64,000 nucleotides of DNA, taken from NCBI GenBank assembly GCA_934526065.1, contig CAKSZX010000005.1, positions 78,304 to 142,303 of the forward strand, read 5' to 3'. The position numbers and the translations under genes are program-made. Source of the stretch: an uncultured Oscillospiraceae bacterium. GTDB lineage: Bacteria > Bacillota > Clostridia > Oscillospirales > Ruminococcaceae. The stretch's first letter is position 1; every line of letters starts with the position of its first letter. The notes under the pieces were generated by a model. The model was not told where the DNA came from. It worked only from the letters and a program-made list of their open reading frames with translations, and searched no databases. Below are positions 1 to 9,025 of this stretch, in pieces.

Positions 1-204
1 GCATTTATGGCGTGCCAATGCAAAGGCCTTTCAAGATGCGACTTCTTTGTGAGAAAGGACGGAAAAATTCTTATTAACGAAATCAACACCCTGCCGGGCT
101 TTACAAGCATAAGCATGTACCCGAAACTTATGCAGCACCGGGGCATGACATATTCCGAACTTGTTGACGGCATTATTCAGCTTGCCATGGAGGGCAACAG
201 ATGA
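1..204 (+). CDS. ddl: D-alanine--D-alanine ligase, C-terminal fragment
   Basis: The window opens inside this gene; the frame is open from base 1. The last 67 residues remain. They carry the end of an ATP-grasp fold with INEINTLPGFT, which supplies the Mg-binding Glu/Asn and the substrate loop in Ddl ligases. The enzyme joins two D-Ala in the cytoplasm for peptidoglycan synthesis. The stop overlaps the murI start (ATGA at 201-204), so the two genes are translationally coupled and both serve D-amino-acid supply for the wall. The N-terminal two thirds are outside the window. Confidence 0.9.
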   Translation, partial: AFMACQCKGLSRCDFFVRKDGKILINEINTLPGFTSISMYPKLMQHRGMTYSELVDGIIQLAMEGNR

Positions 205-1013
205 TAAAGGAAAGACCAATAGGAATTTTCGACTCCGGTCTCGGCGGCCTTACCTGTGCCAAACGGCTTATGGAAATGTTGCCGGGAGAGGACATAGTCT
301 TTTTAGGCGACACGGCCAGAAACCCGTACGGCACCAAAACAAAGGAAACCATTGCTTGCTATACCAACGACAATGTTGCCTTTTTGCAGCGCAGAAATGT
401 AAAAATGATAATTGCGGCCTGCGGCACCGTGTCCAGCAATGTTCCCATAGGCAAAATTCAAAATTTGCAAGTGCCTTATGTAGATGTTATAACCCCTACG
501 GTACAAAAAGCCGTTGCCGCCACCAAAAATAAGCGCATAGGTATAATCGGCACTGCGGCCACAATAAAATCCGGCAGTTTTAACAACCGCATAAAGGCCA
601 TAGACAAGAGCATTGAAATTGTTTCAAACGGTTGCCAGCAGCTTGTAAGCCTTGTGGAAGCCGGATATATCGACGAGGGCAACTTTATAACAAACAGCGT
701 TTGCAAAGAGTATTTAAAACCCATTAAAGAATTTGAAGCGGACACATTGGTTTTGGGATGTACCCACTTTCCAATTCTTTCAAAAATAATCCAAAATATT
801 ATGGGAAACGATGTAACTCTTATTGATGCGGGATATGAGGCCGCCAGGGAGGCTAAATCGGTTTTGGAGGAGAAAAATCTTCTCAGAGAAATCCCCTCCG
901 GCAAGCGCACATTCTATGTTACAAAATCCCCGGAAAATTTTGACAAAACCGCAAATATATTTTTGGGAAAGGGCGCAGATGTGCACTCTGTTCTGCGGGA
1001 TATAAAGGAATGA
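201..1013 (+). CDS. murI: Glutamate racemase
   Basis: This enzyme interconverts L- and D-glutamate to provide D-Glu for peptidoglycan. The 270 residues match the family length. GIFDSGLGGLT lies at residues 8-18. The two catalytic cysteines are C74 (AACGTVSS) and C187 (VLGCTHFP). The residue after the first cysteine is Gly instead of the common Asn of CNT; the rest of the site is intact, so I take this as a lineage variant. The gene overlaps ddl upstream and the DUF1934 gene downstream by ATGA, giving a wall-precursor operon that continues to argS. Confidence 0.95.
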   Translation: MIKERPIGIFDSGLGGLTCAKRLMEMLPGEDIVFLGDTARNPYGTKTKETIACYTNDNVAFLQRRNVKMIIAACGTVSSNVPIGKIQNLQVPYVDVITPTVQKAVAATKNKRIGIIGTAATIKSGSFNNRIKAIDKSIEIVSNGCQQLVSLVEAGYIDEGNFITNSVCKEYLKPIKEFEADTLVLGCTHFPILSKIIQNIMGNDVTLIDAGYEAAREAKSVLEEKNLLREIPSGKRTFYVTKSPENFDKTANIFLGKGADVHSVLRDIKE

Positions 1014-1438
1014 AAATAAAAGAAGATTATATAATCACCGTTGACAGCACCTATATCGGCGGCGGTGAAACCGACAGTATGAGCCTTACCACGGTGGGCT
1101 CTTACTATATTAAAAACGGCAAGCAGTATATCTGCTACCGGGAGAGCGAAGCCACCGGGTTTGAAGGTCACACAACCACCATAAAAGCAAGCGACGGCGG
1201 AGTTTCAATAAAAAGGTTTGGGAAAACCGGCTCCCTGATGATAATCGAAAAGGGTGCGGTAAATGTTTGTAACTATAAGACCCCTATGGGGGAAGTGTTG
1301 CTTGATATAAGCGGAGTTGAAATTGAAAATCATCTTGACGAAAAAGGCGGAATGTTGACTTTCAAATACGAACTGAGCTTAAACGGCGAACTTTTAAGCG
1401 AAAACGAAATAATTGTAACTGTTAAGGAGATAAAATAA
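1010..1438 (+). CDS. DUF1934 (YwiB-like) beta-barrel protein
   Basis: A 142-residue, mostly beta-strand cytoplasmic protein. It starts YIITVDSTYIGGGETDSMSL and has the GSYYIKNGKQYICYRES pattern typical of DUF1934/YwiB, a calycin-like family with no settled function. In Bacillus ywiB sits directly before argS, and the same order is kept here, which supports the family call. The start overlaps the murI stop (ATGA). argS begins one base after this gene's stop, so the four genes look like one transcript. No signal peptide or membrane segment is visible. Confidence 0.8.
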   Translation: MKIKEDYIITVDSTYIGGGETDSMSLTTVGSYYIKNGKQYICYRESEATGFEGHTTTIKASDGGVSIKRFGKTGSLMIIEKGAVNVCNYKTPMGEVLLDISGVEIENHLDEKGGMLTFKYELSLNGELLSENEIIVTVKEIK

Positions 1439-1439
1439 A

Positions 1440-3194
1440 GTGAATTTAGAAAAATTTGACGGATTAAACACTGCCAAAAATCAAATAAGCCAAATGGTAA
1501 AATCAGCTTTTACCGCAGCCTGTGAAAAAGGTCGGCTTACCGCCAACGGCCACATCAAGGACTTTACGGTGGAAGTTCCCCGGGATTTGAAAAACGGCGA
1601 CTTTTCCACAAATGCCGCCATGGTGAACGCCAAGGTATTCGGCACAAACCCAAGGGCAATAGCTGCCGCCCTTGTTGAAAATATGTCTTTTGACGGCACA
1701 TTCTTCGACAGAGCCGAAATTGCAGGCCCTGGTTTTATGAACTTCTTTTTAAACAATTCATATTTTGAAACCGTTGTAAAAGCCGTTTTGGAAAATAAGG
1801 ACAACTACGGCAGAACCAACTACGGCAACGGTGAAAGGCTCAATGTTGAATTTGTATCCGCCAACCCTACCGGCCCTATGCATTTGGGCAACGCCAGAGG
1901 CGGCGCCTTAGGGGACATTTTGGCAGAGTGCCTTATTTGGTCGGGCTATGATGTAACAAGAGAATTTTTGATAAATGATGCCGGCAACCAAATCGAAAAA
2001 TTCGGTCTTTCCCTTGAAGCAAGATATATGCAGATTTTCGACAAAGATTACCCCTTTGACGAAAAATTCTATCAGGGTGCGGACATTATAGCAAGGGCAA
2101 AGGAATTTTACGACATTCACGGAAATTCCTACAAGGACAAGCCCTTGGATGAGAGAAAGCAGGCTCTTATAGACTACGCATTGCCGAAAAATATTGCGGA
2201 TATGAAAAAGCACTTGGAGAAATACCGCATCAAGTACGATGTTTGGTTCTCCGAACAGGAAATGAGAAACAGAGGCGATGTTGATAAGGCAATCGCAAAA
2301 CTTACCGAAAACGGCTACACCTACGAAAAGGACGGCGCTCTTTGGTACAAGGGCACTGCTTTGGGTGAAGAAAAAGACGAGGTTTTAGTAAGAGCAAACG
2401 GCATTTCCACGTACTTTGCGGCAGATATAGCCTATCACTATGACAAGCTTGTAACAAGAAACTTTAAAAAAGCAATAGATATTTGGGGGGCAGACCATCA
2501 CGGCCATGTGCGGAGAATGAAAACCGCAATGCAGGCTCTGGGCATTGATTCAAACAGACTTGATGTTGTTCTTATGCAGCTTGTAAAGCTTATGGGTGAC
2601 GCAAAGGACGAAAACGGCAACGTTATTTTAGACGAAAGCGGCAAGCCGAAAAAGGTTGAAATCCGTATGAGTAAGAGAACCGGCAAGGCAATAGCTCTTG
2701 TTGACCTTTTGGACGAAGTGCCTATTGACGCCGCAAGATTTTTCTTTAATACAAGAGAACCTAACAGCCACCTTATTTTCGACCTTGACTTGGCAATACA
2801 GGAAAACAGCGAAAACCCGGTTTACTATGTACAGTACGCCCACGCAAGAATTTGCAGTATTCTCCGTGCTTTGGAGAGAGAGAACCTGACATACAATGAG
2901 GGCGACACGATAAATCTTGCACTTCTCACCGACCCAAGCGAAATCGAGCTTATAAGAACTCTCTCTTATATGCCTAACGAAATCATCGCCGCCGGCAAGA
3001 ACTACGACCCGTCAAGAATTACAAAGTATTCGGTTTCATTGGCAACGGCTTTCCACCGTTTCTACACTGCCTGCCGTGTTATGGGCGAGGATTCCGAGCT
3101 TTCAAAGGCAAGGCTTGCTCTTTGCGTGGCATCTAAGCATGCCATTGCAAACTGCCTTAAAATAATGAATATTACAATTCCGGAAAAAATGTAA
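1440..3194 (+). CDS. argS: Arginyl-tRNA synthetase
   Basis: This class I synthetase charges tRNA-Arg. The 584 residues show the N-terminal additional domain (about 1-115), the HIGH-type signature in ANPTGPMHLGN (HLGN at 148-151), the KMSKS-type signature RMSKRTGK near 409-416 and a helical anticodon-binding C-terminus with HARICSIL. Translation starts at GTG 1440, preceded by AAGGAG about 12 bases upstream. The coding start lies immediately after the DUF1934 stop. A strong intrinsic terminator follows. Confidence 0.95.
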   Translation: MNLEKFDGLNTAKNQISQMVKSAFTAACEKGRLTANGHIKDFTVEVPRDLKNGDFSTNAAMVNAKVFGTNPRAIAAALVENMSFDGTFFDRAEIAGPGFMNFFLNNSYFETVVKAVLENKDNYGRTNYGNGERLNVEFVSANPTGPMHLGNARGGALGDILAECLIWSGYDVTREFLINDAGNQIEKFGLSLEARYMQIFDKDYPFDEKFYQGADIIARAKEFYDIHGNSYKDKPLDERKQALIDYALPKNIADMKKHLEKYRIKYDVWFSEQEMRNRGDVDKAIAKLTENGYTYEKDGALWYKGTALGEEKDEVLVRANGISTYFAADIAYHYDKLVTRNFKKAIDIWGADHHGHVRRMKTAMQALGIDSNRLDVVLMQLVKLMGDAKDENGNVILDESGKPKKVEIRMSKRTGKAIALVDLLDEVPIDAARFFFNTREPNSHLIFDLDLAIQENSENPVYYVQYAHARICSILRALERENLTYNEGDTINLALLTDPSEIELIRTLSYMPNEIIAAGKNYDPSRITKYSVSLATAFHRFYTACRVMGEDSELSKARLALCVASKHAIANCLKIMNITIPEKM

Positions 3195-3206
3195 CTTTTA
3201 CACAGC

Positions 3207-3232
3207 AAAACCGCCGTAAAACGGCGGTTTTT
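3207..3232 (+). terminator. Intrinsic terminator after argS
   Basis: Stem AAAACCGCCG / CGGCGGTTTT with a short loop followed by a T-rich tail, 12 bases after the argS stop. Confidence 0.85.
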
Positions 3233-3286
3233 ATTGTTTAAATGATAAAATTTTATAAAAATGTATTCCATAAACTTACATCTGTG

Positions 3287-3295
3287 TGTTATAAT
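3287..3295 (+). promoter_or_regulatory. Extended -10 promoter for iadA
   Basis: TGtTATAAT is a full extended -10 element, 45 bases before the iadA start. No good -35 is visible at 17 bp, as is usual for extended -10 promoters. Confidence 0.6.
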
Positions 3296-3339
3296 AATAC
3301 CATAATTAAGCGTTAAATTTAAAAACGGAGGATAACATC

Positions 3340-4497
3340 ATGTTTAAACTTTTAAAAGGCGCCACAGTTTACGCCCCGGAAAAATTAGGGGCAACCGACA
3401 TTTTGATTTGGAACGACAGAATAATCAAAATTGCCCCTGACCAAAAAATACCGGAGGGTTTTGAGGGCAAAGTTTTTGACCTGTCCGACAAAATTATTAT
3501 TCCGGGCATTGTAGACACACATGTGCATATTACCGGTGGCGGCGGCGAGGGCGGCTTTACCACCAGAACAAGCGAGATAACTTTTGAAGAAATCGCCGAG
3601 TCCGGCGTTACAACTCTTGTTGGGGTTTTAGGCACCGACGGCTACGCACGCCGTGTTGAGGATGTTCTTGTAAAGACCATGGCTCTTCGTGAAGAGGGCT
3701 TTGACTGCTACTTCCTTACAGGCAGTTACACCTTCCCAATCACAACAATGAGAGGCAGTGTGGCAGAAGACATTATATTCAACGAGCTCTGCCTTGGCAC
3801 AGGTGAAGTTGCTCACTGTGACCACCGCAGCAGCGGTATGACCTATGAGGAATTCAGACGTTTGGCTGCCGACACAAGAAACGGCGCCCGATTGGCAGGT
3901 ATCAAAGGCGTGTTGAACATTCATCTTGGCAACTATCCGAACCCGGCAGACTACTTCCTGCGTCTTTGTGATGAGGATATAACCTACCGCCCACTTATAG
4001 TCCCCACTCACATTACAAGAAAAGACTATGTATTTGACTCCTGCCTTAAATTCCTTGAAGCCGGCGGACAGGTTGACATCACCGCAGGCGGCGAGGGCGA
4101 TCCGGCACAACATTCATACGGCTCGATAGAAGGCCTTGAAATGATTTATGAAAAATACGGCAGCCTTGACAGAGTTTCCATGACAAGCGACGGCAACGGC
4201 TCCGCACCTATTTGGGACGAGCTTGGCAATATGATAGGCATGGGCAAGGGCAGTTGTAAAGTCCTTCTTGCGGATCTGAAAAGAGCGGCAGACAGAGGAA
4301 TTATCCCGTTTGAAGAAGTTCTTAAAACAATGACCACAACCCCGGCAAAGATTTACGGTCTTAAAAATTCAGCCGGCAGAATAGTTGAAGACGGCACCGC
4401 AAACTTCGCTATTTTGGACAGCGATTTCAATCTTTCCGAAACTATACTCAACGGCACGGCAGTTTGGTACAACGGCAAGGTTATAAATCACGATTGA
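3340..4497 (+). CDS. iadA: Isoaspartyl (beta-aspartyl) dipeptidase
   Basis: A metal-dependent amidohydrolase that cleaves isoAsp-X dipeptides arising from damaged proteins. At 385 residues it has family length. It shows the di-metal entry motif HVHITGGGGEGG (H61, H63), which is specific to IadA through the poly-Gly stretch; the TRTSEI substrate loop; HLG near 195; a PTHITR His ligand; and MTSDGNGS, which supplies the catalytic Asp. GGAGG precedes the ATG. The gene is a single transcription unit, with its own promoter and a terminator on each side. Confidence 0.93.
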   Translation: MFKLLKGATVYAPEKLGATDILIWNDRIIKIAPDQKIPEGFEGKVFDLSDKIIIPGIVDTHVHITGGGGEGGFTTRTSEITFEEIAESGVTTLVGVLGTDGYARRVEDVLVKTMALREEGFDCYFLTGSYTFPITTMRGSVAEDIIFNELCLGTGEVAHCDHRSSGMTYEEFRRLAADTRNGARLAGIKGVLNIHLGNYPNPADYFLRLCDEDITYRPLIVPTHITRKDYVFDSCLKFLEAGGQVDITAGGEGDPAQHSYGSIEGLEMIYEKYGSLDRVSMTSDGNGSAPIWDELGNMIGMGKGSCKVLLADLKRAADRGIIPFEEVLKTMTTTPAKIYGLKNSAGRIVEDGTANFAILDSDFNLSETILNGTAVWYNGKVINHD

Positions 4498-4520
4498 TTT
4501 CTAAGTGCAAAACAACAGTC

Positions 4521-4563
4521 AAAAACCGACTCTCTCACCTTTTCGGCGAGAGGGTCGGTTTCT
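4521..4563. terminator. Bidirectional terminator between iadA and the GNAT gene
   Basis: Long stem with arms AAACCGAC-CTCTC and GAGAG-GTCGGTTT around a short loop. A-rich and T-rich flanks on the two sides allow it to end both the rightward iadA transcript and the leftward GNAT transcript. Confidence 0.8.
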
Positions 4564-4579
4564 CTTTATCCGATTGTAC

Positions 4580-5155
4580 TCAATAATCGTATCTTGCCAC
4601 AGGGCTTATTTTGTCGTTAATCAAGCCGAAGATATAGTGGTCTTCCCACTTGTTGTTTACCTCCAAGCACTTTTTGCAAAGCCCCTCTTTTTCAAAGCCG
4701 AATTTTTCCATAATTCTCAGGCTCTTTGCGTTTCTGGGCATAACATAGGAGTCTATGCGGTGTAATTTCAATATGTTAAAGCAAAAGTTTATAAGTTCCT
4801 CTACCGCTTCGCTGCAAAGCCCCTTTCCCTGGTAATCCTTGTCCATTTTATATGATATGGTTCCGCTTTTAACGCTGCCGAACATAACAGAGCCTATGCA
4901 CACCGTTCCTATTATTTTCTTCTCCCCTTTTAAGGTCAGGTAATATCGGAATTCCGTGCCGTTCATGGTGTCCTTGTAGTCCAATTTAAGCATTTGGCGA
5001 CATCCCCGCTTGGTGTAATACATATTCGGGCGGGCAGGCTCCGTGTCCTCCAAGGCCTCCTTATTTCTAAGGTTAAAGTCCCGCACCTCCTTTGCCAGCT
5101 TTGGGCTTGAAAGGGTCATATACATTCTCCGGGTCACAAGCATATAACTTCCCAT
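4580..5155 (-). CDS. GNAT N-acetyltransferase, RimJ/RimL type
   Basis: A 191-residue acetyl-CoA-dependent acetyltransferase; the substrate is unknown. Motif A is ISYKMDKDYQGKGLCSEA (near residues 100-118), with the Q/R-x-x-G-x-G/A acetyl-CoA loop. The C-terminal segment has RIMEKFGFEKEG, typical of the RimJ/RimL group that acetylates ribosomal proteins or small amines. The ATG at 5155 has GGAGGA seven bases upstream. It is a single gene divergent from the M24 peptidase. Family membership is secure; function is not. Confidence 0.85.
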   Translation of the reverse strand: MGSYMLVTRRMYMTLSSPKLAKEVRDFNLRNKEALEDTEPARPNMYYTKRGCRQMLKLDYKDTMNGTEFRYYLTLKGEKKIIGTVCIGSVMFGSVKSGTISYKMDKDYQGKGLCSEAVEELINFCFNILKLHRIDSYVMPRNAKSLRIMEKFGFEKEGLCKKCLEVNNKWEDHYIFGLINDKISPVARYDY

Positions 5156-5311
5156 AAAATCCTCCGTTTAAAGTTAATTTAAAACATTTATCTATTGTTT
5201 TACTTAAAAAAATATTGTATTATAATATATAAACAAAGTAAACTCTAATTATTATACGCCTTTATACCTTTGGTATCAAGGTGAATTTACAGTCAAGAGG
5301 TGTAAAAAAAT

Positions 5312-6400
5312 ATGTTTTCACTTAAAGCAAGGGCGGACAGACTTCGCAAAGTTATGGAGCTTATAAAGGCCGATGCCTGTATTGTGAAAAGCGAGCAGAG
5401 CAGAAGGTATCTTACAGGTATAGACACAGCCGAGGGTGTGGTTGTAATCACCAGAGTTGGCAACAGATATTTTTTGGTGGATCGGAGATATGAAGAATTT
5501 GCCACAAGACGGCTTTCTCCCCAGGGCTTTACCGTGCGCACAGTAGGTCGGCACTCGGAATACGCAATGTTTATAAACGAAATTATACAGTCGGATAAAA
5601 TTTCCGTGGCTCTTTTGGAAAGCAACGCAATAAGCCACGAGGATTATTTGGAGCTTGAAAATGCCCTTTACGCCAAAATAATTCCCCTTAAATCCCAACT
5701 TGACAAATTGAGAATGGTAAAGGATTTGGAAGAGGTTGAAAATATAAAAACAGCCCAAAGAATAAGCGAAAAGAGCTTTGAAGACCTGTTGCCGTTTATA
5801 AAACCCGGCGTAACAGAAAAACAAGTACAGGCAAAACTTGTTCAGCTTATGCTTGAAAACGGCAGCGACCTTGCCAAGTTCCATATCACCTGCGTCTCCG
5901 GGGCGAACACAAGCCTTATTAACGGCCGGGCAACGGATAAGAAAATAGAAAGCGGCGACGCTCTTATGTTAGAGTTCGGCGCAGTTTACAACGGATACCG
6001 CAGCGATATGGCAAGAACCCTTGTTGTGGGCAAAGCCGATGAAGAATTTAAAAAGGCTTATAGAATTGTACAAGACGCCTGTGTTATAGGTCGGCTGTAC
6101 ATTAAAAAGGGCGTATCCGGTCAGGCAGCCGACGGAGAAATCCGCCGTTACATAGAAGAAAACGGTTACAGAGATTATTTCCGCCACTCTCTGGGTCACG
6201 GTATCGGCGTTCAGCTGGCGGAAGCACCCTATCTCTCATCGGATTCAAAGGATATTTTAACCGCCGGCAATGTGGTAACCCTTGAACCGGGTATTTACAT
6301 CAAAGGTAAATTCGGCATAAGAATTGAGGATTTGCTGTATATTTCCACATCCGGCACTGAAAACCTTACAAGAACCACAAGAGATTTAATCGAGCTTTAA
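5312..6400 (+). CDS. M24B family Xaa-Pro aminopeptidase
   Basis: A 362-residue cytoplasmic pita-bread metallopeptidase that removes N-terminal residues before proline. Residues 1-130 are the creatinase-like N-domain and 150-360 the catalytic domain. Metal ligands read D232 (SDMART), H296 (LGHGIG), E325 (EPGIYI) and E339 (GIRIEDL). The first ligand position, normally Asp of DFG/DLG, is Glu221 (LEFGAVYNGYRSD). AGAGGTG precedes the ATG. The gene stands alone and is followed by a terminator. Exact substrate (PepP- or PepQ-like) cannot be set from sequence. Confidence 0.88.
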   Translation: MFSLKARADRLRKVMELIKADACIVKSEQSRRYLTGIDTAEGVVVITRVGNRYFLVDRRYEEFATRRLSPQGFTVRTVGRHSEYAMFINEIIQSDKISVALLESNAISHEDYLELENALYAKIIPLKSQLDKLRMVKDLEEVENIKTAQRISEKSFEDLLPFIKPGVTEKQVQAKLVQLMLENGSDLAKFHITCVSGANTSLINGRATDKKIESGDALMLEFGAVYNGYRSDMARTLVVGKADEEFKKAYRIVQDACVIGRLYIKKGVSGQAADGEIRRYIEENGYRDYFRHSLGHGIGVQLAEAPYLSSDSKDILTAGNVVTLEPGIYIKGKFGIRIEDLLYISTSGTENLTRTTRDLIEL

Positions 6401-6454
6401 TTCTTGACCGTATTAAAAATAAAACCGATTTTATATTATATAAAGTTTTATGAT

Positions 6455-6490
6455 AAAAATCACCTTGGCAAGCTGCCCGGGTGATTTTTT
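6455..6490 (+). terminator. Terminator after the M24 peptidase
   Basis: AAAATCACC pairs with GGTGATTTT around a GC-containing inner loop and ends in a six-T run. Confidence 0.8.
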
Positions 6491-6585
6491 GTTTGCAGTT
6501 GTTATTGCCTATAAAACGACCCACAACTTAATTTACATTTTCAAATGGCTTATAAAACTTATGTCTTTTAGATACCGATAAACAA

Positions 6586-6611
6586 AAAAGATTCGATTTC
6601 TCGAATCTTTT
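6586..6611 (-). terminator. Terminator of the leftward glycan operon
   Basis: Stem AAAAGATTCGA / TCGAATCTTTT. Read on the minus strand it is followed by a T run and lies 20 bases past the stop of the nucleotidyltransferase gene. Confidence 0.8.
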
Positions 6612-6630
6612 AAGTGATAAAATATTGTTT

Positions 6631-7677
6631 TTATTGATTTTCCAGTTTTCTGCGCATTGCTTCAAGTTCTTCAAGCTGCCCCATGTCCATCCAGCTCTCC
6701 TCACTTACCGGGTAAACCCCCACTTTATATCCAAGACTGCGATATTTTTCCATAATATCCGGGAAAGACACGGCGGTATCCGGCTGTAATTCGTCTATTA
6801 CTTTCGGATCTACCAAATACATACCCGTATTTGTTAAAAAGTTCATTGTGGGTTTTTCGGTAACGGAGTCAATTTCTCCGTTTTCGCCCATGGTAAAAAC
6901 GCCGTAAGGAATTGTAACATGTTTCAAAGCACAAACAACGGTTATAAGATTTTTGTTTTTGTTGTGAAACTTGATAATATCGTTATAGTCCGCCTCAATA
7001 AGCACATCGCAATTTGTAAGGAAAAACGGTGTGTCTATCTTGCCTTTCAACAGAGAAAGTCCGCCGCCGGTGCCTAAAAATTTGTCCTCGTCAACAAAAT
7101 CCACCGTGTAATCTTTATCGTCTATTTCGTTAAAGTAGGCCTTAATCATATTGCGCTTGTGGTTTACAATCATCTTGAAATCGGTACAGCCGAAAGCCTT
7201 AAAGTGGTTTATAATATGTTCCACTATCGGTTTTTCGCCTACCGGAATAAGCGGTTTCGGCAAAATTTTTGTGTAAGGGTAAAGCCTTGTGCCAAGCCCG
7301 CCGGCCATAATAACCACCGGCAAACCATTTACCTTTTTGGTTTTGATTTTACTCTCGTCGGAGAAAACCACATCAACGATATTTCCGTCGGTGTCCAACA
7401 AAGGCAAAGCCGCAATGGAATTTTGCACCATACAATCATTTGCCCCGGAGCGGCTGCCCACATTTAAATAAATAGGGTTGTAGTTAGCCATTTGAGAAAC
7501 CGGAGCTTCCAATTTGCCCCCGTGCAGAATATGGCGGCGAACATCACTGTCGGTAATAACCGCCTGCAATTTCATATCCGGGGCGATAAAAAGTATTTTT
7601 TTGCCGGTTTCGTTGAGCTTTTTCATGGCGTCGATAACCGACATATCTTCGCTTACAATTAAATCTTCAATGAGCAT
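6631..7677 (-). CDS. CBS-domain sugar-1-phosphate nucleotidyltransferase (PtmE-like)
   Basis: The 348 residues hold a CBS-domain pair (about 1-120) followed by a nucleotidyltransferase domain with the signature MAGGLGTRLYPYTKILPKPL, then TNCDVLI for the metal-binding Asp. This order is that of Campylobacter PtmE, the GlcN-1-P guanylyltransferase of the legionaminic acid pathway. The next genes upstream in this locus include a LegC-like aminotransferase and a LegB-like dehydratase, which fits that role. Coupling to legC is close (15-base gap). GTP use and GlcN-1-P as substrate are inferred from domain order and context, since related enzymes use CTP or other sugars. Confidence 0.78.
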   Translation of the reverse strand: MLIEDLIVSEDMSVIDAMKKLNETGKKILFIAPDMKLQAVITDSDVRRHILHGGKLEAPVSQMANYNPIYLNVGSRSGANDCMVQNSIAALPLLDTDGNIVDVVFSDESKIKTKKVNGLPVVIMAGGLGTRLYPYTKILPKPLIPVGEKPIVEHIINHFKAFGCTDFKMIVNHKRNMIKAYFNEIDDKDYTVDFVDEDKFLGTGGGLSLLKGKIDTPFFLTNCDVLIEADYNDIIKFHNKNKNLITVVCALKHVTIPYGVFTMGENGEIDSVTEKPTMNFLTNTGMYLVDPKVIDELQPDTAVSFPDIMEKYRSLGYKVGVYPVSEESWMDMGQLEELEAMRRKLENQ

Positions 7678-7692
7678 TTTTCAGATTACCTT

Positions 7693-8874
7693 TTATTTAG
7701 TTAAATCAAGAATTTCTTCGCATACGATGCGAACTTCTTCTTCCGTAAGGCCGGATGAGCAAGGAATGTTTACAATTTTATCAACATAATTTCTTGCGTT
7801 CGGCAAAGGCATACAAAGAGAATCAAGGTATGGTTTTTGATCCGGGTTAAGCAACCAAATCGGGCGTGACCGAATATGTCTTTCGGCCAATTTGTACATA
7901 AGCTCGTTTCTTGTAATCTTACAATCTTCAAGATAAAGTGAGTAGAACCACATGCTTGAACGAATTCCCGGTGTGTAAGGAATAAGACGCAAGCCGTTTT
8001 TGCCGTTGAGCAATTCGCAGTAAAGTTTAAAGTTATCGTTCTTTGCCTTTACGAATTTTTCAAGGTTTTCAAGCTGAGCCAAACCCAAAGCTGCGGCAAT
8101 GTTGTTCATACGGTAGTTGTAACCGACTTCGGTGTGAATAAACAGCAAGTTGTCCTCTTTTTTGGACATATCCTGGGCTTCTTCCGTCAAAATGGCAAGG
8201 TGGTGTTTTACCACATCATCATGGCAAATTGCAAGTCCGCCGCCGCCTGTGGTCATAATCTTGTTGCCGTTAAAAGAGAATGCGCCGTAATGGCCGATTG
8301 TACCCAAATGCTTGCCCTTATACCTGCCCTCGGTTACAAATGTGCCTACACTCTCGGTAGCGTCCTCAATAACTGCCAGGTTGTATTTTTCGGCTATGTC
8401 CATAAGGCGTTCCATATCCGCCATGTTGCCGAATACGTGAACAGGTATCATAGCTTTAACATGAGCACCTGTGGTTTTGTTTATAAGTTTGTCACCCTGC
8501 ATTTCGCAGTAGTTGTCAATAAAATACTGTACGCTGTCCGGGTCCATACAAAAATGTTTGTCACAGTCAACAAACACAGGTTCCGCACCGCAAAAGCGAA
8601 CGGGGTTTACAGCGGCGATAAATGTTAAAGAAGCGCAAATAACTTCGTCCCCGGGGCCTATTCCTGCATCTACAAGGCAGATGTGCAAAGCGGCAGTGCC
8701 GGAGTTTGTTGCGACAACATGTTCGGAATGAATGTATTCCGCCATGGCTTTTTCAAATTTTGGGATAAGAGGGCCTGCTGTGGAAACCCAAGTTGAGGCT
8801 ATAGCCTCGTCTACATACTTTCTTTCATTGCCGCAAAAATTAGGCACTGAAATAGGAATATTTCTTGTATTCAT
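7693..8874 (-). CDS. LegC-like PLP-dependent sugar aminotransferase
   Basis: A DegT/DnrJ/EryC1 family enzyme of 393 residues. The PLP lysine is K205 in SFNGNKIMTTGGGG and the ring-binding Asp is D171 in IEDATES. ISVPNFCGNERKYVDEA and STWVSTAGP at the N-terminus are typical of the LegC type, which aminates the 4-keto sugar made by LegB. It lies just upstream of the PtmE-like gene and in the same direction as legB 8 kb away. It would act in the cytoplasm on a nucleotide-linked 4-keto-6-deoxy sugar. GGAGA precedes the ATG. Confidence 0.82.
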   Translation of the reverse strand: MNTRNIPISVPNFCGNERKYVDEAIASTWVSTAGPLIPKFEKAMAEYIHSEHVVATNSGTAALHICLVDAGIGPGDEVICASLTFIAAVNPVRFCGAEPVFVDCDKHFCMDPDSVQYFIDNYCEMQGDKLINKTTGAHVKAMIPVHVFGNMADMERLMDIAEKYNLAVIEDATESVGTFVTEGRYKGKHLGTIGHYGAFSFNGNKIMTTGGGGLAICHDDVVKHHLAILTEEAQDMSKKEDNLLFIHTEVGYNYRMNNIAAALGLAQLENLEKFVKAKNDNFKLYCELLNGKNGLRLIPYTPGIRSSMWFYSLYLEDCKITRNELMYKLAERHIRSRPIWLLNPDQKPYLDSLCMPLPNARNYVDKIVNIPCSSGLTEEEVRIVCEEILDLTK

Positions 8875-8900
8875 ATATATTCTCCTGTTAATGTAATTTG

Positions 8901-8924
8901 CAGCTGCCGCAGTTTGCGGCGCTG
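8901..8924 (-). other. Stable hairpin in the 5' leader of the legC-ptmE unit
   Basis: CAGC-GCCGCA pairs with TGCGGC-GCTG (one bulged base, 3-base loop) some 27 bases before the legC start, with no T run after it on either strand. It could be an mRNA-stabilising or processing hairpin, or a remnant terminator for the genes upstream. Confidence 0.45.
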
Positions 8925-9025
8925 TACCTGATATTTTAAAATCTGATTTATCTAATTATACAACTAAATCATAAATATTTATAGTGTCAATTTGTATCTG
9001 TTTGCCTGTATTTGTAAACAAACCG

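Noticed and set aside
8955..8990. TTGACA and TATAAT on the minus strand before legC
   Set aside because: The spacer is 24 bp, too long for a sigma-A promoter.
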